Positions 13,081 through 25,732 of a DNA stretch of 64,000 bases are shown here, piece by piece. The stretch lies in assembly GCF_964204645.1 (NCBI RefSeq), contig NC_134036.1, positions 4,696,001-4,760,000 of the forward strand. The letters are read 5' to 3'. The notes below the pieces were generated by a model that did no database searches, had not been told where the DNA came from, and was given only the letters and a program-made list of their open reading frames with translations. This stretch comes from Tubulanus polymorphus. Lineage: Eukaryota > Nemertea > Palaeonemertea > Tubulaniformes > Tubulanidae. Position numbers and translations under genes: made by a program. Each line of letters starts with the position of its first letter. Position 1 is the first letter of the stretch.

Positions 13081-14320
13081 TTCTCTCATTATTACAACGT
13101 TTAATGAGATTCATACCAAACACCGAATGAGAGGATAAATCCTATTATCTTACATCTATTTGATGACTCAGTTAATCAAATTTGCATTACGAAGAAGTCT
13201 AAACATCCGCAAAACCTATTTCGCTGCTTTGCGGCTATATTTACAATCGCATTCGATTTTCTACGAAAATTGACGCAAGAAAAGCAATCGAAAGCTGTTT
13301 CCAAACGTGCACACATTAGTGGACAACCGCATTATAACTAACTAACCTTGTTAATAAAATGTTATCTCTTTCAAAATAAGATCTATAAAAAAACTTTTAA
13401 TGTCTAGCGGTATGAGCAATGACATACCGCAATGCGCGTATCGTAAGACCGCCTGCAACGGCATGTATCGGTCGCTGAGCAGAAGCTGACGCATCGGAAA
13501 AAAGGAAAAGAACAACGCCTCATTTTTCGAGTCCTGTTTTGACGAGAATAACAAATACGACTTCGCCGTTTTTAATTCGGTTACGGCGAGAATCGCTCGA
13601 CGGTCTAGTACGGAATTGAATTAGATGATGAAGTCAGCATTTCTGCCTCAACGACGACGACGACGACGAAACTCGGGACACACACAAGTGGTCTGTACAC
13701 AAGCGCGCCTGCCTACCGTATTGGCCATCGAGCATTCGACGGTGTTTATTCGGCGCATTTGCGTCAATTTACCCGGCCTGTTAAGCGTCTGAAATTGCCT
13801 CGTCGCGCATCTCGACGACGACACTCGGCGTTAACCGATTATGCGGCGCTCGGTTAGAACTCGCCGAGTCGCCGGAACGTCCGTGCATGCGTATACAGCA
13901 TACGGACGCAGAATGTGCTCCGGGATCACGGCGTTTTGAAGGCGCACGCATTACAACCGGCGCATTAGCCGCGCTTCCGGAACAGTGCGTGACCGGCATG
14001 TCAAAGGACGTGATCGCATAATGGCTGACGCGCCGTGTGCGCTGCCGTCCATTTTGATGATGTTGATATAACGATATACGGAAGGCTTCGCAATATCGAG
14101 CCCGTCCCGATGCCGATCAACTTGGTCAGTTTACCTTCTACTTACATAGAGGTATATACCGTTAATGGTTCAGTTCGTTTAGACTTTTAATGTTTCCTCC
14201 CTACTGGCTACTAGTCCAGTCGGTTCATCGCTTTTCTCAACCAGTGGGGGTAAACATCACACTGATGGTCATAACAGTGTCGGCTGGGGTATGCACAGAA
14301 AAACCTATTGTTCTCCCGCT
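13081..14320. other. Intergenic, no gene seen
   Basis: ORFs on either strand are short and of mixed composition. 13650-13980 is CpG-rich with a (CGA) run, but no paired splice sites or known domain could be found. Confidence 0.4.
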
Positions 14321-14329
14321 ACAGCTGAT

Positions 14330-14500
14330 AGGGGGTTCACCAGCAATGTATCGTGCCTGTTCTACTTGCTGCTCTCCAACTAAAATGTGAGGAGAGGGGG
14401 TTCACCGAGAACCTATTGCGTCTGTTCTACTCGCTGCTCTCCAGCTACAGCTGTGAGGAGAGGGGGTTCACCGAGAACCTATTGCATATATTTGTCATCC
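14330..14500 (+). repeat. Minisatellite, unit about 67 bp
   Basis: Two to three tandem copies of a unit containing tgttctactcgctgctctcc, agctacagctgtgaggagag and ggggttcaccgagaacctat. The same unit is present at 22050-22215. Confidence 0.7.
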
Positions 14501-16136
14501 GTCAAAAGAGGGGAGGTTTCCTCGAGAACAAACCATTCATATTGTATTCTCTTAGACCAACACACCTGAAGTACTTATCATTTGACTAGTTCACATTTCA
14601 CAAAACATTCTCAGGCTATATAGGTCGACATGAAATTCCTTAAAGTCTTAACGAAAACAGAAACAGTAGCCTACGCACGTGCCCCATCAAATGATTATAT
14701 TTACTGTCGTCGAGAGTACGTACGAGCTATTATGTTCTAAGTAATCTATCGCGCCATCGATCATCGTCAGACGCGTTCTTTAAAACGCGTTCGTTGCATT
14801 CTCGAGTAATTTCCGGCCAATCCTCGATACCTAATACCCGTCAGCACCCGCGCAACGACGTCGTATCCGCCGTCGCCGAGTCGTCGGTATCGATTACCGA
14901 TACGTACATATATACATGCAGTGTACTTGTATGTGTACACCTGAGATGCGTATAGTTGTTATATATAGCTGAATATTCAAGAGACGTCGACGACCATCGC
15001 TTTACTAATGTACATGATACATTATACACGTGTACCCTTAGTGCTGGTATCCCGCCATGGCTCCTTTGCGAGTTATATGTGTATTTCGCGGAATACCGTG
15101 CGATTGAAAAATTATCTACAATAAAAATAATGATTATCATTTATTTCATCATTAATCACGAAACGTAAAATTACGAATAGAATACATGAAAGTATATACT
15201 TTAGTGACCGCGCGAAAGTGCCCTTTGAATATTCATTTATGATTCAAAAATAGTGAGAATCATTTTCTGGGAAGTCTTATGGATGCCAAAAGGCATACGG
15301 CTGCTGAAATTGGTCGAGAGGTCGCAGAAAGAATGCCCAGAATAGAAAGTGCCCTTGAAAACAAGAATTGAAAGAGCTTCACGCTGACTCGTCGAAGCAC
15401 GTTTCGCCGATGCAGTTCATATCATGGGCATTTTCGAAGAAAAAACAAAACCTATATATCTAGGGCTGTGCCTCACATATCAATACGTAACCCGTGCCAC
15501 TGGCACTACCGCAAGATGGCGTACGTTTCAGTGGGACAACGCGATACAAATCTAGTTCATTTCCTACGAAACATTGTGTAGATTATCAGCCCACACACGA
15601 AACATTAGGCAAATCGAATCGTTTGGCAAGCCTAGATTGATCTCAAGGGTTGATTATTATGTAAGCGTGATCTCCATTCATCATTCATAGAATTTGAGGA
15701 ATTTTACCGATGGATGTTCGGCGTCGTCGTCCTATTGCTCGCTAGCGACATTGTTAGTTACTAGCTCGTCGAGGCCGAACAGAGCCCTAACATCTCGATG
15801 ATTCCCCACTAAATTAATATCGATACCGATAAATAATAAGGTGCATTAGACGTACCCACGGTCTACGATGGAGACACATAAAAAGCGGATGATACGTTAG
15901 AACGTATCGGCGACGGCGACGTAATTCGGAAGGTAGAGATATCATCGCGAACGCGCGGGAGTGCTACCTATACGATCGAATGCGAGTAGCTGCTTTTATC
16001 TAATTGAATCCGAATCGATTTCGACGACGAAGCCGTCAGAGTTTCGAATGGATCACGGCTGCTTTTGATAGATAATGCGCGTGGTTCTAAATATAGCGAA
16101 CGTCGACGATCACGCTGTTGATGATGTTGTCGAGAA
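14501..16136. other. Intergenic, no gene seen
   Basis: Mixed sequence with short ORFs only. The long overlapping ORFs at 14841-15168 on both strands lie in TA-rich sequence and have no recognisable domain. Confidence 0.4.
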
Positions 16137-16550
16137 GCGGTTGAGTTTCGAATATTCAATCGACCATACATAAAAAAGGTATTAAGTTGGTCAGATGCAA
16201 CCACTCGCTGCATGTGCGATCAGAATTTCGTTCGGGGCGTTTAAGCGATTAAGGTTCCGGGCCCTTATTGGAAACATTCCTTAGCTCATACTGTACATCG
16301 TCCCCCGGCAGGGATTCGAACCTGAGATTGCAACGGTACGGAACCCTGCCACACTAGACCGAGTGCGCAGCTACATTCTCAGCTTATATGATGTCATTAT
16401 TAGCCAATCAGAAATCCCGTTTTACCTTAACCCGGATTTTCCTATTTATAGTTCCTCTCTGAAATTTGCCTCAGCGTTCATACAGCGAGCGATCTGATTG
16501 GTGCCGCAAGTTTTTGTGCGGCAAAGCTGCGCACCCGGTCTACATGGGCA
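16137..16550 (+). repeat. 414-bp tandem duplication, copy 1
   Basis: The unit begins gcggttgagtttcgaatatt and is repeated immediately at 16551 with no difference that I can see. It holds a tRNA-like head on the minus strand (16301-16370). It ends with a partial plus-strand head, gctgcgcacccggtctacat. Confidence 0.85.
16301..16370 (-). mobile_element. tRNA-derived SINE-like head, copy 1
   Basis: On the minus strand the order is gcgcactcggtctagtgtgg (A-box-like) and then ggttcgaatcc (a consensus pol III B box), followed by ctgccggggg. The T-arm does not pair well as a true tRNA, so a tRNA-derived retroposon or tRNA pseudogene is more likely than a functional tRNA. An identical copy is at 16715-16784. 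Confidence 0.55.
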
Positions 16551-16964
16551 GCGGTTGAGTTTCGAATATTCAATCGACCATACATAAAAAAGGTATTAAG
16601 TTGGTCAGATGCAACCACTCGCTGCATGTGCGATCAGAATTTCGTTCGGGGCGTTTAAGCGATTAAGGTTCCGGGCCCTTATTGGAAACATTCCTTAGCT
16701 CATACTGTACATCGTCCCCCGGCAGGGATTCGAACCTGAGATTGCAACGGTACGGAACCCTGCCACACTAGACCGAGTGCGCAGCTACATTCTCAGCTTA
16801 TATGATGTCATTATTAGCCAATCAGAAATCCCGTTTTACCTTAACCCGGATTTTCCTATTTATAGTTCCTCTCTGAAATTTGCCTCAGCGTTCATACAGC
16901 GAGCGATCTGATTGGTGCCGCAAGTTTTTGTGCGGCAAAGCTGCGCACCCGGTCTACATGGGCA
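16551..16964 (+). repeat. 414-bp tandem duplication, copy 2
   Basis: Second copy of the unit, apparently identical to copy 1. Identity breaks just after ggcag at about 16965, where the sequence continues as gggttcatgtcgtgg. That much identity indicates a recent duplication or an assembly repeat. Confidence 0.85.
16715..16784 (-). mobile_element. tRNA-derived SINE-like head, copy 2
   Basis: Same sequence as 16301-16370, with the B box ggttcgaatcc on the minus strand, carried by the second duplication unit. Confidence 0.55.
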
Positions 16965-17016
16965 GGGGTTCATGTCGTGGCTGAGTAAAGCGATAACATC
17001 AGGTTTGAACCCCTGC
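16940..17016 (+). mobile_element. tRNA-derived SINE-like head, plus strand
   Basis: Begins gctgcgcacccggtctacat and contains tggctgagtaaagcg (A-box-like) and ggtttgaaccc (B-box-like) with typical spacing. It is in inverted orientation to the heads at 16301 and 16715 and shares their outer sequence, so the whole 16.3-17.0 kb block is bounded by inverted tRNA-like ends. Confidence 0.5.
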
Positions 17017-19585
17017 AGAGAGAGGATGATACTTTAGCGCCCGTTAGACGCTGGCTAGATCATAGCAAAGTCTGGATAGCAAAAAATCACATTAGGCTAA
17101 ACATTTGATACATTTTTTGCATTTGCACTAAGCTTTCAAGTCAATCCGGTCAGTCGCCTATTACGCTACCTTTTTTTAAAATCATCACCGAGCTATAACC
17201 ATGACAAATCCCGCAGTTATAGAAATGAACTGATAACCAGTTTTATCGCAATTTACTAAACGACCCTGCCGTTTAGGAGAAACAAGGTATCAACGTTTTT
17301 AGCCTTACTAATACACGAAAATCGCGCCGATCGGCACTTAGCCTAATGCGGATTTTACGACGGCGCGTTCGACTGTTTTTGACGGCTCGGTAATACTCGA
17401 TCATTATTACCTAATAACGCGCAAATCTACTACACAGGCGCGCGTGTTTTATCGGTCCCGCGTCGGGGGGCAGCGCGCCGCAAACCGCCGCAGCCGTCCG
17501 GTCGAAATGACCGCAGCGCAATAAACGATACAGCAGCTCCCGCGAGTGCGATCAACACAAAACGTTGCCGATCGTTAAAACTTGTGACATACCAGAATCA
17601 GAGGTGTCTTCGCCCACACAGTTGTGATTATATATGAATCGAAAACGTGACCCGTCATCAGCGAAAACTGCCGTCCGCCATTTTGCTCCTCAAACTATCG
17701 TGTGACCGCGAGGAAATAATCAATCGTGAAAGTATTTCACAATTTATAATTTAAATTATACATAATGGTATTATGTTATGAAAATAAGAATTCATTTCAT
17801 GTAAAAAGAAATTGAAAATCTAATTGTTTTTGAATTTGATGTGATAAAAGAAAATTCACGCGACCGGTTACCAGTGCGCGACAGATGGCGCTCCACGCAT
17901 AATTAAAAAGGTCAAGGTAGCCGAAAGTTACTATTACGTCTACCGTCGTGAGAGTAGACCTCTTATTTTGCAATGTTTTACTCATACTCCCTATTTTATC
18001 TAATTCGTGAATTGATATAATCAATTATCAATATTACATGTATACTCTTAAAGGGTAATGGGTACATACGCTTCAGAATCAATTGGTTTTGCTCGTATCG
18101 GTAGAATTTGCAGCTATATTGAGATGAAAGTCCGAAGGCGCTGAAAGCTTTCCTATAAAGACGTTCGAGATATTCAAAGGTGCTATTTTGGTATATTCCA
18201 CAATGGCTCAGCCGTCTTGACTGATAGTAAATATTTCTAATATCCATAATGTATCTATGATAGAAGCGATCTTAGGTTTTTATTTTCATTACCATCGCTC
18301 GCTTTGAAATTGGCGAACTTTTCGAATTACATGCGAATACTCCATCGTTGCATAACGCATTAAAAATGACAACGCAAATGAAACACCATTAGATCACCAG
18401 CTAGGGACAGACGGCACCCACGCACGACGCGAAAAAATAGAATCTAATCAGAGGTCCGTTCATCACGGCAGATGACATTATATCAAAATCCGAAAGCAAT
18501 ATCGTTTTTCATCATGTTTTGCCGACGTTTCCGCGGCCTACGGACTATTTATATAGTAATGATATATCAGTAGCCTTCGCAACGAAAACCAACGCCCGCA
18601 ATTCGATCTACATCTTATCGAAAGCTATTTGATGATGAAAGTAAGCCAGGGCTATCGGGACCACCGGAGCCACCCACCGCCCGAGATTATCGTATCGTTG
18701 CGTTCATGGTTAATTTGGAACGTTCTTTGTTTAAGATGACCGATCGTAAAACAAAAAAAATCAGTAAATTCGACCACAGATCACACAACTATATCTGTAT
18801 TTCGATTCGCAATTTCAAATTCAAACCCCCTGTATCAATTTCGGCTGGTGTGGTGGGTTTGTGAAGGGACGCCATGTCAAACAAATCGGACGAAATCTAT
18901 ATATCAAATAAATAACAGGGTTAATCCCTATCCTAAGATCATAAGGTGTATTTTAAGGAACATAATTACTAAGTAAGTTTTCATAAACAATCATATACTA
19001 TAACATCCAAATCCCTACATGGAGGAGATTTGGAGTTGCGCGAAAAAAGATTTGAAAACCTTTCACCCCAGTTCCGGAACTCAAAGAACTCAAAGAACGT
19101 GCTTCCCGTGGCCCTGTTTGGCTAATAATTGGCAATAATCTCATCTCGGTATAAGAAATGTATAGGGAGGGTCCAAAATCAAGCACATTCTTGTTAGAGT
19201 GAATATGGAATTAAAATTCAGTGATTCCATTTTCTGTATGAAATGTCTCCATTTTCATAGATCGGCCTAGCGCCGTAAAAAGCGGTCATCATCAGTCTCC
19301 GCGCTTTCATTTCGTCTCAGATTTCGTCTCATAAAGACGCCGATTGCGCTCGTCGATTTCAACCGCCCCCGCTTCAATCAGCCGACATTGATGCATTTTC
19401 TTAACGTCTCCCTCGAGAATACCTCGCGTCGATGTTTATATTCGTGATTGCACGACGACGGCTACGGCTTTTCGAGAAAGTAATATGCGTCATAATTTTT
19501 ACTACGGGATCGTGACAAAACATACACACGAAATGGCGGCCGAAACGGCGTTGCGCCGGATGTGTGCCACTGGTCTCTAAGTCCA
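17017..19585. other. Intergenic, no supported gene
   Basis: Only short ORFs. A copy of the caaaccccc..gtggtgggtttgtgaa repeat is at 18820-18905. The stretch 18998-19186 is open on the minus strand but has no recognised motif. Confidence 0.4.
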
Positions 19586-19589
19586 AGAG

Positions 19590-20045
19590 TCAAAATAAAC
19601 CCACACAACTGTGGAACTGGATCCAGAGTCATATTTAACCTATACAACACTGTGGAACTGGGTTCAAAATGAAACTAAACCCGACATCTTTGGAATTCGA
19701 TCCTGAGACAAATTGAACCCTTGCACAGTGGAACTGGATTCGAAGTCAAATTAAATCCACATGACTGTGGAACTGGGTCCTGAGTCGAGATAAATCCACA
19801 CGATCAAATTAAATTCACTCAACTGTGGAACTGGGTACGTTCCAGAATCGAAAAATAACCACACAACTTCGGAACTGGGTTCCGTGTCGGCATAAACCCA
19901 CACAAAACTGTTGAACTGGTTTCACAATGACATCGAACCCACTCGTTTGTGGAATTCGATCCGGAATGAAAAGAAACCGACAAAACTGTGGAACTGGATC
20001 TGGGGCCAAATTCAATTCAAACGACTGTGGAACTGGGTCTTATTT
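19590..20045 (-). repeat. Degenerate minisatellite, unit about 40 bp, reverse orientation
   Basis: Roughly ten copies of acaactgtggaactgggtcc separated by variable tcaaattaaacccac sequence. This is the reverse complement of the unit at 4436-4880. Confidence 0.75.
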
Positions 20046-21435
20046 ACCTACCATTACATGTGTATAATCCGCGTTGGTTAGATTTGAATCAACGCAAAAC
20101 AGACGCGACAGACGTCAAGGGAATAAACGTTCCTTTTTTATGCGTCGAAAATAAACCGCCGCGAAATACGATCGGATCGACGATGACATTATTATATACT
20201 TCAATTAAAAGACTTCCCTATTATCCGCGCGCGTTCAATTACGCGGAATGACATTTAGACAGAGATCTCGCAGCTAATATCGTGTGGTTATTTATATTTC
20301 GTGAACGTCCCGTAACGATGTCGCTCGGCGCTCGGCCTTTCGCCCATCGCAAAACAAACATTCATTAAATCATCATACCAGCGTCGCATCGTCGACGACG
20401 ACGACGGCGACGACGACGACGCAATCGATGACGTCAGGAACGCCCCGGCGGTTGGAGCCTTATTGCGTTCGAGCCGTCTTCCTTTTCGGTTGCTTCGAAC
20501 TGGTAACTTCATATTACTTGACATTACCATAGATTGCTTTCTATTATTAGAAGTTAGTGAAACCTATAACTTATGACCGAAAAAGGATGGAAAAAGTATG
20601 ATAAAATCAACAATATAACTAACCTAAAGTTAATTGACGCCTATAAAATAACGAATATGCATTGCTTGATATTGACGACAATAGATAATTTAATATGAAG
20701 AGTCCATTATCAACGATCAATGAAGTAACGTTGATTTGAATCTAATTGAATCGAATTCGTGCGGCAACCGGTCTATCACTGCTATCTTGATGACGTAGTA
20801 CACAGCCTCTCAAAGATGTTTATCAGAAATATTATCAGAGTTATGAAATATATTTGCTCACAAAAAAAAACGATTGTAAACGCTATTTTGAAACGCAAAA
20901 CTCGATGACGTAGTGCACATCGACTCGTGAAGAGATACGGCATACTAGGTATCAATGTATATAAACATTATTTTAACGTTATTTTGCGAAATCAACACGA
21001 TGAAACCGCTTCGTGATAAAGCGTATATGAATATTGCGCCAAATACGGTAAATAACGAGGCAGTGTTGCTCGTTAATGGCGGCCGTGTTCGCGCACTGCG
21101 TTATAATATCAGCCGGATCTGAAGTGTTCCTGTGCACGATGATTAATCGTCGTCGCTTTGCGCGTTCGACAACATTACATAAATACGCCGCTTAGCAGCT
21201 CGAAGCCGCCCCCGCAATGACGTCACAACGCCAGCACCAGTAGCGGCAGCGGGCTGTTGTTAAGCTTTGACGCGGTTCTATTTATGGCTCGCACTAGCGA
21301 CCTTGCCCGAATCGGCGCATTATCCATTCGTCGAATGGTCGTAACACGACTCCGAACTGGGAATGTATATAGCCGAAAGGTTTACAACCGGGGACTAAAA
21401 TTGGAAGCATTGCCTTCAAAATAGACTTGGTTTTT
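20046..21435. other. Intergenic, no gene seen
   Basis: Short ORFs only. A (GAC)n-like stretch lies at 20395-20425. 21060-21330 is somewhat GC-rich without splice-bounded ORFs. Confidence 0.4.
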
Positions 21436-21439
21436 TATA

Positions 21440-21755
21440 GGACTAATCATAATTTTACTGATTAGCTGCGATGGTTGACAATGATAGAGTTATCAAAAGC
21501 AACTAATCTTAATTTAACTGAATTGTTGTAATTATTGAGAATGTGAAGGTCGTCATTAGTAACTAATCATAAGTTTACTGAATCTTTGAAGTTATTGAGA
21601 ATGAGAAGGTCGTTATTAGTAAATAAACATAATTTTACTGAATCGTTGAAGTTATTGAGAATGAGAAGATAATCATTAGTAACTAATCATAAGTTTACTG
21701 AATCTTTGGAATTATTGAGAATAACAAGGTCGTCGTAAGGAACTAATCATAAGTC
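21440..21755 (+). repeat. 60-bp minisatellite, locus 1
   Basis: About five copies of a 60-bp unit containing ggtcgtcattagtaactaat, cataattttactgaatc and gttgaagttattgagaat. The array ends at a C run (21757-21766). The unit recurs at 32.2 and 33.8 kb. Confidence 0.85.
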
Positions 21756-22049
21756 ACCCCCCCCCCTCAACGCACATCATGAAATACAGTAGAATTTCAA
21801 TCACGTCTAAAAATAACTCGCCGTCATCTTCTCGGTCGTTGGAGTCAAATAGAACGAAAATCGACGAATCGAGAAATTAAATGGCAATAAACGTGATTTA
21901 TAGATCGCCGGGTGCGGTTGTCGTTAGTGATGCTAGAAATAAAGTGTCGCGCGCGCGACGCGGTTATTATAGAACTTCAGGCATGTTTTCGAGATGATTT
22001 GTTATGATTGTCGTCTCCTGTGGCTGAGATTTACCGACTCGTCTTGATA

Positions 22050-22215
22050 ATTTGTTCTACTCGCCGCTCTCCCGCTACAGCTATGAGTAGAGGGGGTTCA
22101 CCGAGAACCTATATTGCATCTGTTCTACTCGCCGCTCTCCCGCTACAGCTGTGAGGGGAGAGGGGTTCACCGAGAACTTATTATGTCTGTTCTACTCGCT
22201 GCTCTTCCGAGCTTT
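22050..22215 (+). repeat. 67-bp minisatellite, second locus
   Basis: Three copies of the tgttctactcgc..gctctcccgctacagctgtg..gggttcaccgagaac unit also found at 14330-14500. Confidence 0.7.
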
Positions 22216-22619
22216 GAGAAGGGTCTTCGTGCACTTTTTTCGTATATTATCATTTTTCATAAGTATTCGAAGTCATCAAACTTAGAAAAACCTTGGTTAG
22301 TAAATAACATCACAAACGACGTGCTTTAGTAGTTAAACCATCCGTTCACACCTCTATAACCCGATATGTTAATTGGGCCTCAGTAGTGGCATTTCCAAGA
22401 AAACCAGTCAAACTCTTGTCAGTTAACCTGACACCTTCAGATAACAGCCACTTCCCTGGGAATTAAACACTGTTCAAACCATTAATTGGCGACAAACTAG
22501 CTCTCTACGGATTATCAATATACGTCAGTATACAATGTGGGCACTTCAGCATCGCATAGTACTTTTCCTCGAGGGCCTCGCATACAAAATGGAACCCCCA
22601 TAACTGTAGATTCGGAGCG

Positions 22620-23110
22620 ATTGGAAAAGCCTACGCACAACCATGGAACTGGGTTCGGAAGGAAATGATACGCGCAGAACTGTCGAATCGGGTCCTGGGT
22701 TAAACCAACACAACTGTTGATCTGGGACTAGTCTCAGATTAAACCTATACAAAACTGCGGAACTGGATTCGAAGTCTTATGAAAACCATACAATTTCGGA
22801 GCTGAGTTCAGAGTATAATTTGTGTCAACGCCACTTTGGACTTGAATCAAGAGTTTAATATTAAACCCATACAACTGCGGAACTGGGACCTTAGTCAAAT
22901 TAATCCCATACATCTGTTGAACTGGTTTCATTGTCAAATTAAACCAACGCAAATTTAGACCTTAATTTATTGAAATTACAAATTTATAGAACTGCTGAGC
23001 TGGTATGGTGCCAAATTTAATCCACAAAAACCGTCCCTTTTGGATCCAGAATCAAATCAAATCTACACAACTGTGAAACCGGATCCGCCGTCAAATCAAA
23101 CTAACACACA
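22620..23110 (-). repeat. Degenerate minisatellite, unit about 40 bp, reverse orientation
   Basis: About ten diverged copies of the acaactg(c/t)ggaactggg motif with aaattaaacc spacers, reverse complement of the 4436 and 23500 arrays. The head-to-head arrangement with 23500-24050 makes a loose inverted repeat around 23.3 kb. Confidence 0.7.
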
Positions 23111-23499
23111 ACTCATTTCGCAAATGGAAAGAACGTACTTCGTCAATATGATTAATTGTGCGGTGTTCTATACCGCGCGCTGATGAAACGATGCCAAAGC
23201 ATAAACCTCGCGTATAATCCCGGACGAGACGACTCATTTTTCGTCGTCGTAAATATAGCGCTAACCAGCGATACGACGAATAAACCATAAATAATAAATC
23301 GACACTCGACGTAAAGCAATTCGTCTTGTGGCTAAAGTATCAGAATTCCGACGTCGTATATCGCCTCATATCGCTATTATCGCTCCTTCTCGATTAGCTT
23401 CGAAGGCCCTATTTATACATGCATAAATAAACTAGAAAATAGTCCTGATTCTACTCAGAATCCGCGGTCACGTGGCTTTTTATTTCGACTGTAGATTCG

Positions 23500-24055
23500 G
23501 GTCCACAGTTGCGTCGTGGTTTTATTGAACAGTGAACTCAGTTAAATGGTATAATGCGAGTCTTATCTGACAATATATCCAGTTCCACAGTTGTGCGGGT
23601 TTAATTTGACCCTGGATCCATTTCCACAGTTGTGCGGGTCCAATTTGACCCTGCATCCGTTCCACAGTTGTGTGAGTTTAATTTGATTCTGAATTCAACA
23701 GTTGTGTTGATTTTTTTTTTCAAAACGGAGCTCGTTCAGCAGTCAACTAGGGTTTCTTTGACGACAGCGCCTGGTTTTATAGACTGGTATTAACTTTTTA
23801 GCCCGGGGGCTAACTGAATTTATTTTCCATTGAGTTAACCCCCGGGTTAAAGATTATACCAGTGTATTAAACCGCAGTTGTGTGGGTTCGATTTTATTCC
23901 GGAGCAAGTTCCACGGTAATTTTGTGTCGGTTTGATTCGACTTCGGGTCCGGTTCCACAGTTATTCGAATTTGATTTTACTCTGCATCAAGTCCCGCAGA
24001 TGTGTGGATTAATCTTGACCCTGGACCCAGATCCATGTTGGCGTGGGTTTAATTC
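23500..24055 (+). repeat. Degenerate minisatellite, unit about 40 bp, forward orientation
   Basis: Copies of ccagttccacagttgtg(c/t)g with ggtttaatttgaccctggat. The array is interrupted by the foldback element at 23770-23874. Confidence 0.75.
23770..23874. mobile_element. Foldback element inside a minisatellite array
   Basis: The arms ggttttatagactggtatta and, inverted, ttataccagtgtattaaacc, plus inner agcccgggggctaactgaat / gagttaacccccgggtt, make a palindrome of about 105 bp. A sister copy lies at 24998-25106. Confidence 0.7.
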
Positions 24056-24172
24056 AATTCAATTCTTCACTCCGAGTTTTTTCCAACTCGTCCATCGCCA
24101 TTTGCCCAGCGATCGTAATAACGTTTTTTTTAAAACCAAAACCTTTGATAGAATCTCCATCCGTTGTCACAT

Positions 24173-24222
24173 TTCCTCTCTCTCTCTCTCTCTCTCGTGC
24201 GCGCTCTCTCTCTCTCTCTCGT
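24173..24222. repeat. (CT)n microsatellite
   Basis: Two runs of tctctctc separated by cgtgcgcg. They create serine/leucine- and arginine/glutamate-rich ORFs on both strands that are artefacts of the repeat. Confidence 0.9.
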
Positions 24223-24997
24223 GTCTTATTATCTTTATTTGCGACGACGGAAAGAAATACCAAAGACGCACTCGGCAACAGTCTCCACATTCGACGACGA
24301 AAGGTCACGCGCAATCCGGTAACAAGCGTGACGTATATAGATTCGTCGATGACGCGCCTTGATTACCTTTCAATCAAAACCGCAATCCCGCGGATAATTT
24401 CCGGTCGACGATGGGAAAAGAAATCGAGGTGTGATCGCGCTCGACGTGTGTCGTACAGCCTCGTCGTGGCGTCGAAACCTCGCCATACGGTTTCGTCTCC
24501 TCGTTTTTTTTTCGGAGATGAAACGTTGACGTCATCGCAAAAATTCGGAACGTCGGAAACACTTCCGAGGAAATTACGTATATATCGCCTTATTCGTATT
24601 CACCCCGGTCCTACCGGAGATGGTTATATAAGTTCTGCCGCCGCCTTATACGGCACTCGAATTCGATCTGAGCGTACCCAACTACCGCACTGTGGTGGTA
24701 ACGCCAGACACTCAAAAACAGATCCCCTCATTCAGCCCGGCGCGTGTGGGGTGTTTTTTTTATCTTGATTGACTCTGTTATTTTGTTATTTGTTTGATTG
24801 GTATAGGTTTAGCTTGATTTGTTTTGATTTGGTGTCCATAACAACCAACCACACCAGCCGGGAGCGAAAACGGGATTTTGAAATCTGAAATCGAAGTGCA
24901 GACATAGTTGCGTGATCGGCGGGTGAATTAATTATTGGTTTTTTTTTGTTTTTGTTTAAATCGAAGTATATTAAAACTAGTGAAATTTCGGTTCCAC

Positions 24998-25106
24998 GGG
25001 CCGGTTTTATAGATTGGTATTACCTTTTACCCGGGGCTAACTCAATTCATTATATATTTAGTTAAACCCCGGGTTAAAGGTAATACCAGTCAATAAAACC
25101 GGGCCC
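24998..25106. mobile_element. Foldback element, sister of 23770-23874
   Basis: Ends gggccggttttatagattgg and, inverted, gggcccggttttattgactg, with inner acccggggctaactcaatt / gttaaaccccgggttaa. About 109 bp and no ORF. Confidence 0.75.
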
Positions 25107-25590
25107 TTGGTTTTTTGCAAAATGAAATAGATAGACGTTCATCAATTTATATCAAGGTATAAAAGAAAGATGTTAACCGGAAACATCGGTCCCGAGAAAC
25201 CACGACACTATTTGATCTATAAAGAATCCTACCTAGTCCTTCGTCGTAAAGATTCCTCGAGCGACTTTATTTCCAATAAAACCCGCGGCGCTGCGCACGA
25301 ATTTCGCTCCGATAACGATCGCGTCGTTAACGATACCCTCTGCCGCTGGCAAAGGTCGCCCGGTGCAGTTCTATTTAGATCGCATCGAAAAACAACCCCG
25401 GGGAAATATATACGTCGTCGATGTTTTTATTTCGATTGCGTAATAATCGATCTTAAGTAAAGCGGTTTCTGATTTCAAAGAGATTCTAGGAAACTAGATC
25501 GTTTCGTTTTTAAAAGATGTCGACAAAATCGACGATCAGCCTCAATCGGCTACAATTTCCTTTTTACTTTCTACGTGAAAGGTCTATAGT

Positions 25591-25732
25591 AACAGTTTAT
25601 TACCTTCCAGTTTCGAGGTTCAAACTAAACCTCATCATCAGAGGAACAAAATTTTTTGGGAAATTTTTCTAAATTGTTCGTCTGATGATGAGGTTTAGTT
25701 TGAACCTGGAAACTGGAAGGCAATAAACTGTT
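25591..25732. mobile_element. Foldback element with aacagtttattaccttccag ends
   Basis: The left arm (about 25591-25643) and right arm (about 25680-25732) are inverted copies, differing at only a few positions, around a 35-bp AT-rich centre. It contains no ORF and belongs to a different family from the ggcc-ended elements. Confidence 0.75.

Noticed and set aside
16301-16370. Functional tRNA gene on the minus strand
   Set aside because: The B box is perfect, but the T stem and acceptor stem do not pair properly by hand. A tRNA-derived repeat is the safer call; a tRNAscan run would decide.
24043-24768. 241-codon plus-strand ORF
   Set aside because: It runs through the (CT)n microsatellite, which keeps all frames open, has Ser/Arg/Leu bias from the repeat and no domain or splice context.
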